Of a stretch of DNA of 64,000 nt, positions 35,393-43,261 are shown piece after piece. This stretch comes from CAVQBJ01 sp963710725. GTDB lineage: Bacteria > Actinomycetota > Thermoleophilia > Solirubrobacterales > Solirubrobacteraceae. The translations under genes and the position numbers were made by a program. Position 1 is the first letter of the stretch. The number at the start of each line of letters is the position of its first letter. The stretch lies in NCBI GenBank assembly GCA_963710725.1, contig CAVQBJ010000002.1, positions 310,001 to 374,000 on the forward strand, written 5' to 3'. The notes below the pieces were generated by a model, which made no database searches, was not told the origin of the DNA, and saw only the letters and a list, made by a program, of their open reading frames with translations.

Positions 35393-36400
35393 GTGCTCGC
35401 GATGCAGATCGAGCGGCCCGGGGTCCTTCGGGCGACCGAGCGACCGGTGCCGCACCCCGGACCGGGCCAGCTGCTGGCCCGCGTACACGCGTGCGGGGTC
35501 TGCCGCACCGACCTGCACCTGCTCGACGGCGAGGTCGACATCCCGAGGCCCCCGATCATCCCCGGCCACCAGATCGTGGCCACCGTCACCGAACACGGGG
35601 ACGGGGCCGCGAGCGAGGAGCTGCCGCCGGTCGGCACGCGCATCGGCATTCCCTGGCTCGGCTGGACGGACGGGGTCTGCCACTACTGCCGCAGCGGACG
35701 CGAGAACCTGTGCGATCGCGCGCAATTCACGGGCCGCGACATCGACGGCGGCTACGCCGAGTGGACGGTGGCCGACGGTCGCTACGCCTTCGTGCTGCCG
35801 GAGGGGTACTCCGACCTCGAGGTGGCGCCGCTGCTGTGCGCCGGCCTGATCGGCTACCGCGCGCTGCGGCTCGCCGGGGACGGCGAGCGCCTCGGCCTGT
35901 ACGGGTTCGGGGCCTCGGCGCACATCATCGCCCAGGTCGCACGCCACCAGGGTCGCACCGTGTTCGCCTTCACCCGCCCCGGCGACGAGGTCACACAGGC
36001 GTTCGCCCGCAGCCTCGGCGCGTCGTGGGCCGGCGGCTCGGACGAGGTGCCGCCCGAGCCGCTCGACGCCGCGATCATCTTCGCCGCGGCGGGCGAGCTC
36101 GTCCCCGCGGCGCTTCGAGTCACCGCGAAGGGCGGCGTCGTCGTCTGCGCCGGCATTCACATGTCCGACATCCCGAGCTTTGCCTACGACATCCTGTGGG
36201 GTGAGCGCGTCGTACGTTCGGTGGCCAACCTCACGCGAGACGACGCCCGCGAGTTCCTCGCCCTCGCGCCGCAGGTGCCGGTCCGCACCGAGGTGCACCG
36301 CTACCCGCTCGAGGCGGCCGGACAGGCGCTCGAGGACCTGCGAGCCGGACGCTTCGAGGGCGCGGCGGTGATCGTGCCGCCGGCGCGGAGCGACTCATGA
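35393..36400 (+). CDS. Zinc-dependent alcohol dehydrogenase
   Basis: Medium-chain dehydrogenase of 335 aa. Catalytic zinc ligands are in HACGVCRTDLHLLDG and IPGHQIVA, the structural zinc cysteines in VCHYCRSGRENLC, and the cofactor fold in LGLYGFGASAHIIAQVA. The form matches the AdhA/zinc-binding alcohol dehydrogenase group. A GTG at 35393, 6 bases after GATCAT, gives the usual start; an ATG at 35402 is the alternative. Its stop overlaps the next start by 4 bases, so it leads into the membrane gene cluster. Confidence 0.88.
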   Translation: MLAMQIERPGVLRATERPVPHPGPGQLLARVHACGVCRTDLHLLDGEVDIPRPPIIPGHQIVATVTEHGDGAASEELPPVGTRIGIPWLGWTDGVCHYCRSGRENLCDRAQFTGRDIDGGYAEWTVADGRYAFVLPEGYSDLEVAPLLCAGLIGYRALRLAGDGERLGLYGFGASAHIIAQVARHQGRTVFAFTRPGDEVTQAFARSLGASWAGGSDEVPPEPLDAAIIFAAAGELVPAALRVTAKGGVVVCAGIHMSDIPSFAYDILWGERVVRSVANLTRDDAREFLALAPQVPVRTEVHRYPLEAAGQALEDLRAGRFEGAAVIVPPARSDS

Positions 36401-37167
36401 ACGCCCACGAGCTGGCCCTCGCCGTCGCGGTCTTCCTCGCCTGCGCCGTCGAGGGCGTCGAGGCGCTCACGATCGTGCTCGCGGTGGGCACGACGCGCAG
36501 CTGGCGCTCGGCGCTCGGCGGAGTCGCGGTGGCGACGGTCGTGCTCGCCGCCGTGTGCGCCGCGCTCGGTCCCGCGCTCGCGGCGCTGCCGATCGATGCC
36601 TTGCGCGTCGTCGTCGGCGGGCTGCTGCTCGTGTTCGGCCTGCAATGGCTGCGCAAGGCGATCCTGCGGGCGGCCGGGCTGAAGGCGCTCCGCGACGAGG
36701 AGGACGAGTTCGAGCGCGACCGGCGCGCGGCGCTCGCCGCCGGGACGCCGGGGCCGCGATTCGATCCCTACAGCTTCACCGTCTCGTTCAAGGGCGTGCT
36801 GCTCGAGGGCCTGGAGGTCGCGTTCATAGTCGTCACGTTCGGTGCCAGCGCGCACGACGTCGGACTCGCGGCGGCGGCCGCCGGCGTCGCGATCGCCGTG
36901 GTCGTCGTCGCCGGCCTCGCGCTGCGGGCGCCGCTCGCGCGCGTCCCCGAGAACACGATGAAGTTCGCGGTCGGCGTCATGCTCACCTCGTACGGGATGT
37001 TCTGGGGCGCAGAGGGCGCCGGCGCCGAGTGGCCGGGCGGCGACGCGGCGCTGCTCGCGATCATTCCGGCGCTCGTCGCATTCTCGGTGCTCGCGGTGGT
37101 GGTGCTGCGGCGGCGCGAGGCCGCGGTGACGACCGACAAGACCAGCGGCGCGGTGGTGGGGGCGTGA
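36397..37167 (+). CDS. COG4280-type predicted membrane protein
   Basis: A 256-aa polytopic protein with about seven hydrophobic segments in two related halves. Each half begins with a short acidic motif in a membrane helix: CAVEGVEALTIVLAVG near residue 20 and LLEGLEVAFIVVTFG near 135. Paired Glu motifs of this kind recall cation carriers such as FTR1 or TMEM165-like proteins, so a metal or cation transport role is possible but unproven. It is coupled by 4-base overlaps to the ADH before it and the small protein after it. Confidence 0.7.
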   Translation: MNAHELALAVAVFLACAVEGVEALTIVLAVGTTRSWRSALGGVAVATVVLAAVCAALGPALAALPIDALRVVVGGLLLVFGLQWLRKAILRAAGLKALRDEEDEFERDRRAALAAGTPGPRFDPYSFTVSFKGVLLEGLEVAFIVVTFGASAHDVGLAAAAAGVAIAVVVVAGLALRAPLARVPENTMKFAVGVMLTSYGMFWGAEGAGAEWPGGDAALLAIIPALVAFSVLAVVVLRRREAAVTTDKTSGAVVGA

Positions 37168-37373
37168 CACGCGTGCGTGCCCTCGGCGTCTTCCTGTGGG
37201 ACTTCGTCGTCGGCGACGACTGGGTGACGGCCGTCGGCGTCGCGCTCGCGCTCGCGCTCACCGCGCTGGTGGCCGAGACGAGCATCTCGGCCTGGTGGAT
37301 CGTGCCGCTCGCGGTCGCCGTGCTGCTGTCGCTGTACCTGTGGCGGGCGATCCGCGCGCAGCGCGGCGGGTAA
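37164..37373 (+). CDS. Small two-helix membrane protein
   Basis: A 69-aa protein with two hydrophobic segments (VTAVGVALALALTALVAET and WWIVPLAVAVLLSLYLW) and a basic end. The GTG start overlaps the preceding stop by 4 bases, so it is translated together with the COG4280-type protein and may be its subunit. No other homology recognised. Confidence 0.7.
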   Translation: MTRVRALGVFLWDFVVGDDWVTAVGVALALALTALVAETSISAWWIVPLAVAVLLSLYLWRAIRAQRGG

Positions 37374-37396
37374 GCCGCCCGGAGTCGAGCCCCGCC

Positions 37397-37912
37397 ATGT
37401 CCACAGATCGCGCGAACACTCCGACGCTGCCCCGGCCGCCGGCCGGCGATCACGACGCCGACGCGCGGCACGACCGCCTCCTGCCGTGGATCGCTGCCGA
37501 GCGCACGGTGCGCGCCGTCGTGCTGGTGGCGATCGGGCTCGTGCTCGTCACGCACCCACACACCAACTGGGCAAACACGATCACCGACCTGACGCGCGAC
37601 GTCGGGCTCGATCCGAGCGATAACGGGATCCAGCACATCATCGCGAAGATCGCCGCGATCAGCCCTCGCAAGTATGTGCTCTTCGGCGTCATCGCGATCG
37701 CCTACGGCGCGCTCGAGGCCGGCGAGGCCTACGGGTTGTGGCGTCGCCGCCGCTGGGGCGAGGTGCTCACCGTCATCGCGACCTCGGTGCTGTTCATCCC
37801 GGAGATCTGGGAGCTCGCAGATCGCGCCACGCCGCTGAAGATGGGCGCTCTGCTCGTCAATATCGCGGTCGTCGCCTACCTCGTCATGCGGTTGCGCCAG
37901 CCGCGTCGCTGA
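37397..37912 (+). CDS. DUF2127 family membrane protein
   Basis: A 171-aa membrane protein with four predicted helices. The pattern RTVRAVVLVAIGLVLV, then YGALEAGEAYGLWRRRRWGEVLTVIATSVLFIPEIWEL is characteristic of DUF2127. The function is unknown. It follows the small membrane protein by 23 bases and is likely in the same transcript. The ATG at 37397 was chosen because all hydrophobic segments follow it. Confidence 0.8.
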   Translation: MSTDRANTPTLPRPPAGDHDADARHDRLLPWIAAERTVRAVVLVAIGLVLVTHPHTNWANTITDLTRDVGLDPSDNGIQHIIAKIAAISPRKYVLFGVIAIAYGALEAGEAYGLWRRRRWGEVLTVIATSVLFIPEIWELADRATPLKMGALLVNIAVVAYLVMRLRQPRR

Positions 37913-37941
37913 CCAGCGTCGCGCACGATCGTCAGCGAAGG

Positions 37942-37969
37942 CTCAAGCTCGCCCCGCCGCGGCCGATGT
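37942..37969 (+). promoter_or_regulatory. FliA/sigma-28-like promoter of the CheC-like gene
   Basis: CTCAA at 37942-37946, a 15-base spacer and GCCGATGT at 37962-37969. The expected transcript starts near 37976, about 88 bases before the ATG at 38064, which has AGGGGGG as ribosome binding site. The rest of the 151-base gap holds no gene. Confidence 0.6.
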
Positions 37970-38063
37970 AGGGAGAAGATCGCGTCCTCGGACGCGGGCG
38001 ATCCGCCTTCCCGCCCGAGCGCGAGACATCGCAGGCACACGATCGTTCACCAGGGGGGTGACG

Positions 38064-38648
38064 ATGCGACTGACGCTGCAGGAGCTCGACGCCATGCGAG
38101 AGCTTGCGAAGGTGGGCTCCGGAACGGCGGCCACCGCGCTGTCGACGATGATCGGCCTGCCCGTGCAACTCGATGTGCCGTGCGCCGAAACACTGGCCGT
38201 GGCCGACGCGATCGATCGCACCGGAGCGGCCGAGGCGCTCGTGACGGCGATCGCGGTCCCGGCGGTCGGAGACGTCGACGCCCTCGCCCTCATCCTCATG
38301 CCGGGTCCGACGGTGGCGACGCTCTGCCGCCTGCTCGGCGTGGAGGTCGACAGCGAGATCGGGGTCTCGGCGCTGTGCGAGATCGGAAACATCATCGGGT
38401 CGTCCTACCTCGGCGCGCTCGCCGAGATGACCGGCCTGCGTCTCGAGCCCGGCCCGCCCGAGCGCATCGTCGACATGCTGGGCGCGATCCTCGGCTCCGC
38501 CTGGCTGACGCGCGCGGACGGCGACAGCGCCCTGCTGCTGCAGTCTCAGCTGAGCGTCGCCGGTGTCGAGTGCTCACCGGCGGTGCTGTTCATGCCGTCG
38601 CCGCACGCGCTCCTCGGGATGCTGACGCGCCTGGGCATCGGGTCCTGA
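38064..38648 (+). CDS. CheC-like CheY-P phosphatase
   Basis: A 194-aa protein of the CheC/CheX/FliY family, which removes phosphate from CheY-P in chemotaxis. The two family helices are present: LDAMRELAKVGSGTAATALS and ALCEIGNIIGSSYLGALAEM. The second keeps the full active-site pattern (Ser, Glu and Asn). The first has Lys where Asn is expected, so only one site may be active. A GTG at 38058 is an alternative start. With the receiver at 33177 and the FliA-like promoter this points to chemotaxis-type signalling. Confidence 0.82.
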   Translation: MRLTLQELDAMRELAKVGSGTAATALSTMIGLPVQLDVPCAETLAVADAIDRTGAAEALVTAIAVPAVGDVDALALILMPGPTVATLCRLLGVEVDSEIGVSALCEIGNIIGSSYLGALAEMTGLRLEPGPPERIVDMLGAILGSAWLTRADGDSALLLQSQLSVAGVECSPAVLFMPSPHALLGMLTRLGIGS

Positions 38649-38665
38649 CCGGCGCCCCCGTCTCG

Positions 38666-39151
38666 CTAGTCCTCGCAGACGTCGGCGGTCTGGCCCGCGG
38701 TGACGCGCACCACCTCGCGGGGATCGACTAACACCGAATGGCGGTGATCCCCGGCCGGGCAGAGGATCCGCTCGTGCGTCAACAGCTCGCGGTCGATCAC
38801 CGCGGCCGCCGGCACCATGGGGCCGAACGGCGGGACGGCGCCGACCTCCAGCGTGGGGAAGTCGCTCGCGATCTCCGCCTCGGTGGCGAGGCGCAGCTGA
38901 CGCGAGGCGCCGAGCAACTCGCGCAGCTTGTGCAGATCGAGCCGGCGGCTCGCCGGAATCGCGGCGATCGCGTATACGAGACCGTCGTGCAGCACGACGG
39001 TCTTGGCCACGACCTCGGGCGACTGCCCGGTCGCGCGGGCCTCGGCGTTTGCGCTCAGGACGGTCGGGTGCTCGACCACCTCGTAGGCGACACCCGCCCC
39101 GTCGAGGAAGTCCGTGATCGCGTCGACCCGGCTCGTCGACATGTCGCTCAT
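38666..39151 (-). CDS. YbaK/EbsC-type aminoacyl-tRNA deacylase
   Basis: A 161-aa single-domain deacylase that clears misacylated tRNA. Signatures are VAYEVVEHPTVLSANAEAR, VVAKTVVLHDGLVYAIAAIPASRRLDL with the conserved Lys, and VGAVPPFGPM. The ATG at 39151 has a strong AGGAGG site. It converges on the CheC-like gene (17-base gap). The tRNA specificity (Cys, Pro or other) is not visible. Confidence 0.87.
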   Translation of the reverse strand: MSDMSTSRVDAITDFLDGAGVAYEVVEHPTVLSANAEARATGQSPEVVAKTVVLHDGLVYAIAAIPASRRLDLHKLRELLGASRQLRLATEAEIASDFPTLEVGAVPPFGPMVPAAAVIDRELLTHERILCPAGDHRHSVLVDPREVVRVTAGQTADVCED

Positions 39152-39533
39152 CGCTGCCTCCTCCTGGTCGGCCTCCCGGTCGGGCCGCGGCCTGTAACCG
39201 CCGATGGGCCGATTCTGCGACTCGCGCCGGCGCCGCGCATCGGGGAAACCACGCGAGCAGCAGGGCCGACGTACGGATGCGCTCGCAGGGGTCGCGGGTT
39301 GCGGGATTCCTGCAGCCGCTCGGTGGTCGATCACGGACGACGACTTGGGGCGACCGCGGATGGGCGATCTCGCGCCGGCGCCTACAGTCGCACCACGTGA
39401 CCAGCCACCGCGAGGGTCGACTGATCGGCACTGCGCTCGGCGACTACCCCTCCGACGGGCGCGGGCTCATGGGCCGCGCGGTGGTTGGGTCACGCTCTCG
39501 CCACCGAGAGGCGGCTGCCACGCATCGCGGGCC
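39152..39533. other. Non-coding stretch between the YbaK and carbonic anhydrase genes
   Basis: These 382 bases hold only short frames with no recognisable protein. Two hairpins lie at the carbonic anhydrase end: CTCTCG-CCAC-CGAGAG at 39495-39510 and CGGGCC-TCAG-GGCCCG at 39528-39543, the second spanning that gene's stop codon. Neither has a T-run, so they are at best weak terminators. No tRNA is seen. Confidence 0.6.
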
Positions 39534-40037
39534 TCAGGGCCCGTCGACGAGCACCTCGTGCAGACGATGGGTGTCGACGTCGTAGACGAAGCCGCGGACC
39601 CCGTCGCGGTGGGGCAGGAAGCTCGAGCGCCGGACGCGCAGGATCGACTGGCGCACGTCGGCGTCCACGTCGCTGAATGATTCGATCGCGAACGCGGGCG
39701 CGACGCCGGTCGCCTCCTGCAGCTCGGCCCGGAAGCCGTCGTCGGTGAGGGTCTGCATCCCGCAGTCGGTGTGGTGGATGAGCATCACCTCCCTCGTGCC
39801 GAGGCGCCGCTGGGACACGGCGAGCGAGCGGATCACGTCGTCGGTGATGACGCCGCCGGCGTTGCGCAGCACATGCGCCTCGCCGTCGCGCAGGCCAAGC
39901 GCGGCGAACACGTCCACCCGCGAGTCCATGCAGGCCACGATCGCCAGCCGACGGCTCGGGCGAACGTCGAGGTGGCGCGGCGGCAGGGAGTCCGCGAACC
40001 CGCGGTTGTTCGCGACGAGGTCATCGATCACGGCCAC
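39534..40037 (-). CDS. Beta-class carbonic anhydrase
   Basis: A 167-aa zinc enzyme interconverting CO2 and bicarbonate. Zinc ligands are visible as CMDSR (Cys, then Asp-Arg dyad) and HHTDCGM (His and Cys), with LRNAGGVITDDVIRSLA between them, as in short mycobacterial beta-carbonic anhydrases of the Rv1284 type. The GTG at 40037 follows a minus-strand TAGGCT box by 8 bases, so it is probably leaderless. It is divergent from the TetR gene and close to the TetR operators, so joint control is possible. Confidence 0.9.
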   Translation of the reverse strand: MAVIDDLVANNRGFADSLPPRHLDVRPSRRLAIVACMDSRVDVFAALGLRDGEAHVLRNAGGVITDDVIRSLAVSQRRLGTREVMLIHHTDCGMQTLTDDGFRAELQEATGVAPAFAIESFSDVDADVRQSILRVRRSSFLPHRDGVRGFVYDVDTHRLHEVLVDGP

Positions 40038-40071
40038 GACTCGGGAGCCTATGCAATCGCGGAATCCGAGC

Positions 40072-40112
40072 TTGACAGAGTGAAACTCCAGAGTGATACT
40101 CCGCCAACCGTG
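40072..40112 (+). promoter_or_regulatory. Promoter with tandem 13-base operators upstream of the TetR gene
   Basis: TTGACA at 40072-40077 and GATACT at 40095-40100 are 17 bases apart. Two copies of AGAGTGAWACTCC (40077-40089 and 40090-40102) fill the space. Each contains the palindrome GAGT-N3-ACTC. The GTG start at 40110 is 9 bases after the -10, so the mRNA is probably leaderless. TetR dimers bound here would block their own promoter. Confidence 0.7.
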
Positions 40113-40829
40113 AGTTCGCCCGACACCCGCCGCCGCGTGCTCGACGCGGCCCTGAGCTGCTTCCTCGAGGACGGCTACGAGCAGACGACGATCACCCGAA
40201 TTCGTCAGCGCAGTGGCACCTCCAACGGAGCGTTGTTCCACCACTTCCCGACCAAGGAGGCGATCGCCGGAGCGCTGTACGTCGAGGCGATGGCGTCCTT
40301 CCACGAGGGCCTGTGGCACCTGCTGCGCACGCGGCCCGGGTCGCTGCGGACTGCGGTTGGCGCGGTGATCGCCCACCAGCTGGGGTGGACCGAGCGACAT
40401 GCCGAGCTCGCCCGCTTCGTGTACGCGCGCGGACATCTCGACAGCGAGGCTCCCGGAGGCGGCGAGCTCGTCGAGCTCAACCACGAGCTCACGACGGCGC
40501 TGAGCCGGTGGATGGCACCGTTTCGCGAGCGCGGCGAGATCCGCCCGACCTCGATGGTGATGATCTCCGCGATCGTCAACGGCCCCGCGCACGCGATCGC
40601 CCGGCGGTGGCTGGCCGGCCAGCTCGACGGGCCGCTTCCGGCCTACGCCAACGATCTCGCCGATGCGGCCTACGCGGCGCTGCGCGGCACTCCGGTCCGG
40701 GCGGGCCGCGGCGGACCGCCCCCGCACACCGGTCGCGTGACGCTCGAGATCCTCGCCGACCACGGCGAGGTCATCGCCCGCGGCCGGGTGGTCGCGGACC
40801 TCGTCCCGGCCGTCGCGTCGGGCTCGTGA
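40110..40829 (+). CDS. TetR family transcriptional regulator
   Basis: A 239-aa regulator. The N-terminal helix-turn-helix reads TRRRVLDAALSCFLEDGYEQTTITRIRQRSGTSNGALFHHFPTKE in family order, and a variable ligand-binding domain follows. It overlaps the acyl-CoA dehydrogenase start by one base (TGATG), so it probably controls that gene and itself; an acyl-CoA may be the ligand. A short C-terminal extension beyond the normal TetR length (residues ~200-239) has no recognised fold. Confidence 0.9.
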   Translation: MSSPDTRRRVLDAALSCFLEDGYEQTTITRIRQRSGTSNGALFHHFPTKEAIAGALYVEAMASFHEGLWHLLRTRPGSLRTAVGAVIAHQLGWTERHAELARFVYARGHLDSEAPGGGELVELNHELTTALSRWMAPFRERGEIRPTSMVMISAIVNGPAHAIARRWLAGQLDGPLPAYANDLADAAYAALRGTPVRAGRGGPPPHTGRVTLEILADHGEVIARGRVVADLVPAVASGS

Positions 40830-42061
40830 TGGCTGGCACCTCCGACCTGAACGTCCCCGCGAGGACCGACGCATCGGCCGGGCGATCGGAGCCGTTCTCG
40901 CTGCCACGCCACCTGTTCGAGCTGCAGGAGGATGCCCGACGGCTCGCCTCGCGCTTCGGCGAGCGCCACCGTGAGGTGCGCCGTCATCCGATCGAGCACC
41001 AGGCGCTGCATCCGGAGCTGTGGGGCGAGGTCAGCGACCGAGGCTGGCCGGGGATGCTCGTGCCGCCCGAGCACGGAGGCAGCGGCGCCGGCCTGCTCGC
41101 GTACGTGCTCGTGATGGAGGCGCTGGCCGCCGAGAACCTCGTGCTCTGGATGCCCGTGCTCACCGCCGCCATCGGCCACGCGATCGCCGCGGCGGGGCCG
41201 GCGCCTCCGCGCGAGCGCTGGCTGGAGCCCATCGCGTCGGGGCAGGCGCTGCTCGCGCTCGCGGTGACCGAGCCCGAGTGCGGGCATAACGTGTTCCGCA
41301 CCCGCACCACGGTTCGCCCGGGCGGCTCGGGCTTCGTGCTCGATGGGGTCAAGGCGGTCACCTCGGGCCTCGAGCTGGCCGACCGAATCCTCGTCTTCGG
41401 GCGGGTGCCGCGCGAGTCAGACGGTGCCCCGGCGAGGTATACGACCATCCTCGTCGACCCCGACGCCGCCGGCGTCCGCCGCATCGAGTTGCCGATGGGG
41501 TGCCGCGAGGGGGTCCGCCAATGGCGACTCGAGCTCGAGCAGGTCGAGGTGGGCTCGGAGGCGCTCGTCGGCGAGGCGGGACAGGGCCTGCTGATCCTCT
41601 GGCCGATCACCCACGTCGAGCGGCTGCTCACGGCCGCCCTGGCGGTGGGCAACGCGCGCTACTGCCTCGATCGTGCGCTGAACCGGGCCCGGGAGCGCAC
41701 GATCTTCGGGCAGCGGCCGATCGGCGCGGAGCAGGCGATCGCTCATCCGCTCGCACGCCTGCACGCCCGGCTCGAGGCGACGCGGCTGCTCGTCTACCGT
41801 GCGGCCGCCGCGTTCGATGCGTGCGCCGACCCGATCGCGTCGGCCGGTGAGGCGAACATGGCGAAGCTGCTGAGCGCCGACCTCCTCTTCGACGCCGCCG
41901 ACCACGCCGTCCAGACGCTCGGCGCCGCGGCCTGGGACGAGCGCGAGGGCCTGTCCGAGCTGTTCCTCGACGCGCGGCTGGCTCGCTCGGCGCCCGTCTC
42001 GCAAGAGCTCGCGCTCAATTTCGTCGCCCAGCACGTGCTCGGCCTGCCGGGCTCCCGTTAG
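40829..42061 (+). CDS. Acyl-CoA dehydrogenase (TetR-linked)
   Basis: FAD-dependent acyl-CoA dehydrogenase of 410 aa. Recognisable blocks are GWPGMLVPPEHGGSGAG, LALAVTEPECGHNVFRTRT and the C-terminal helices ERTIFGQRPIGAEQAIAHPLA. The usual C-terminal GGxGY-type motif is weak here (QTLGAAAWDEREGLSELF), so it belongs to a divergent branch and its catalytic Glu position is unclear. It is translationally coupled to the TetR gene. Substrate unknown. Confidence 0.83.
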   Translation: MAGTSDLNVPARTDASAGRSEPFSLPRHLFELQEDARRLASRFGERHREVRRHPIEHQALHPELWGEVSDRGWPGMLVPPEHGGSGAGLLAYVLVMEALAAENLVLWMPVLTAAIGHAIAAAGPAPPRERWLEPIASGQALLALAVTEPECGHNVFRTRTTVRPGGSGFVLDGVKAVTSGLELADRILVFGRVPRESDGAPARYTTILVDPDAAGVRRIELPMGCREGVRQWRLELEQVEVGSEALVGEAGQGLLILWPITHVERLLTAALAVGNARYCLDRALNRARERTIFGQRPIGAEQAIAHPLARLHARLEATRLLVYRAAAAFDACADPIASAGEANMAKLLSADLLFDAADHAVQTLGAAAWDEREGLSELFLDARLARSAPVSQELALNFVAQHVLGLPGSR

Positions 42062-42075
42062 CGGCGGCGGCCGCC

Positions 42076-43212
42076 TCAGCCGGCCGGCGATCGGCCTGCG
42101 GCGACGGGCAACGGCGGAGGGGGGAGGCGGTACGTGGCCGGGGTGAGCGAGAGCGTGATCGGATTGCGCGCGAGGCGCACCGGCTCGCCGCCGTCGCGCG
42201 GGATCGTCACGACCGGCTCGAGGCCGAGCGCCTCGGCGAGTGCGAACGCCTGGCCGATGTCGTTGACCACGCCGGCCGGGACCCCGGCGGCCGTGAGCCG
42301 CGCGGCCCAGGTGGCGGCGTCGGCCTCGACCAGGGCCCGCTCGAGCTCATCGCGCAGCGCCCCGCGGTGGCGGACCCGCTCGCTGTTGAGGTGGAAGCGG
42401 GGATCCTCGGCGAGCGCGGAGTCGCCGAGCACGTCGCACAGCGCGGCAAACTGGCGATCGGTGCCGACGGCGAGGACGAGGTCGCCATCGCCCGTGCGCA
42501 GGAGCTCGTAGGGCGCGATGCTCGGATGCGCGTTACCCATGCGGGTCGGCACGCTGCCGACGATCGTGTATCCCGACGCCTGGTTGACGAGGCCGGCGAG
42601 CAGCGACGAGAGCAGATCGACCTCGACTCGCTGGCCTTCCCCGGTCGCGTCGCGATGGCGCAACGCGGCCAGGATGCCGACCGACGCGAACAGCCCGGCC
42701 AGCACATCGACGAGGGCGACGCCGACCTTCTGGGGGTCGCCATCGCTCGGGCCCGTGATGCTCATGAGGCCGCCGAGGGCCTGCACGAGGAGGTCATAGC
42801 CGGGCAGCGCGGCCCCGGGGCCGCGGCCGAAGCCGGTGATCGAGCAGTACACGAGCCGCGGATTGGCGGAGCGCAGCTGGTCGTAGCCGAGCCCCGCGCG
42901 CTCCATCACCCCGGGCCGGAAGTTCTCCACGAGGACGTCGGCGTCGTCGCTGAGCTCACGGGCCCGCCGCACGTCCGACGCGTCGCTCAGATCGAGTGCG
43001 ACGCTTGCCTTATTACGATTGACCGCCTGGAAGTAGGTTGCCTCGCCGGACTCGTCGTACGGCGGTCCCCACGTGCGCGTGTCGTCGCCGCGGCCGGGGC
43101 GCTCGACCTTGATCACGCGCGCGCCGAGGTCGGCGAGCACCATCGTGGCGAAGGGGCCTGCGAGGACGCGCGAGAAGTCGACGATGCGCAGATTGTCAAG
43201 CGCGCCGGCCAT
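42076..43212 (-). CDS. Class III CoA-transferase, probable succinyl-CoA:glutarate type
   Basis: CaiB/BaiF family transferase of 378 aa that moves CoA between carboxylic acids. Blocks visible are LRIVDFSRVLAGPFATMVLADLGARVIKVE, the GDDTRTWGPP loop, and the catalytic Asp region VGVALVDVLAGLFAS. It is divergent from a glutaryl-CoA dehydrogenase gene, as in known glutarate catabolism clusters where this enzyme makes glutaryl-CoA. That substrate is inferred from the neighbour, not from the sequence. Confidence 0.85.
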   Translation of the reverse strand: MAGALDNLRIVDFSRVLAGPFATMVLADLGARVIKVERPGRGDDTRTWGPPYDESGEATYFQAVNRNKASVALDLSDASDVRRARELSDDADVLVENFRPGVMERAGLGYDQLRSANPRLVYCSITGFGRGPGAALPGYDLLVQALGGLMSITGPSDGDPQKVGVALVDVLAGLFASVGILAALRHRDATGEGQRVEVDLLSSLLAGLVNQASGYTIVGSVPTRMGNAHPSIAPYELLRTGDGDLVLAVGTDRQFAALCDVLGDSALAEDPRFHLNSERVRHRGALRDELERALVEADAATWAARLTAAGVPAGVVNDIGQAFALAEALGLEPVVTIPRDGGEPVRLARNPITLSLTPATYRLPPPPLPVAAGRSPAG

Positions 43213-43215
43213 CTG

Positions 43216-43251
43216 CTTTGATTTTAGATCTTCGAAGATCGAGGATCAAGG
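43216..43251. promoter_or_regulatory. 36-base dyad between the CoA-transferase and gcdH genes
   Basis: A perfect 14-base palindrome GATCTTCGAAGATC (43227-43240) sits inside a wider imperfect dyad whose 18-base arms match at 14 positions. It fills the 49-base gap between two divergent start codons. It is a good candidate operator for the GntR regulator encoded at 44443. The right arm contains AAGGAG, the ribosome binding site of gcdH. Confidence 0.6.
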
Positions 43252-43261
43252 AGCCGTTTCG

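Noticed and set aside
39152..39533. Short plus-strand frames as a small gene
   Set aside because: No start with a promoter or ribosome binding site, no domain, and three overlapping frames of similar quality.
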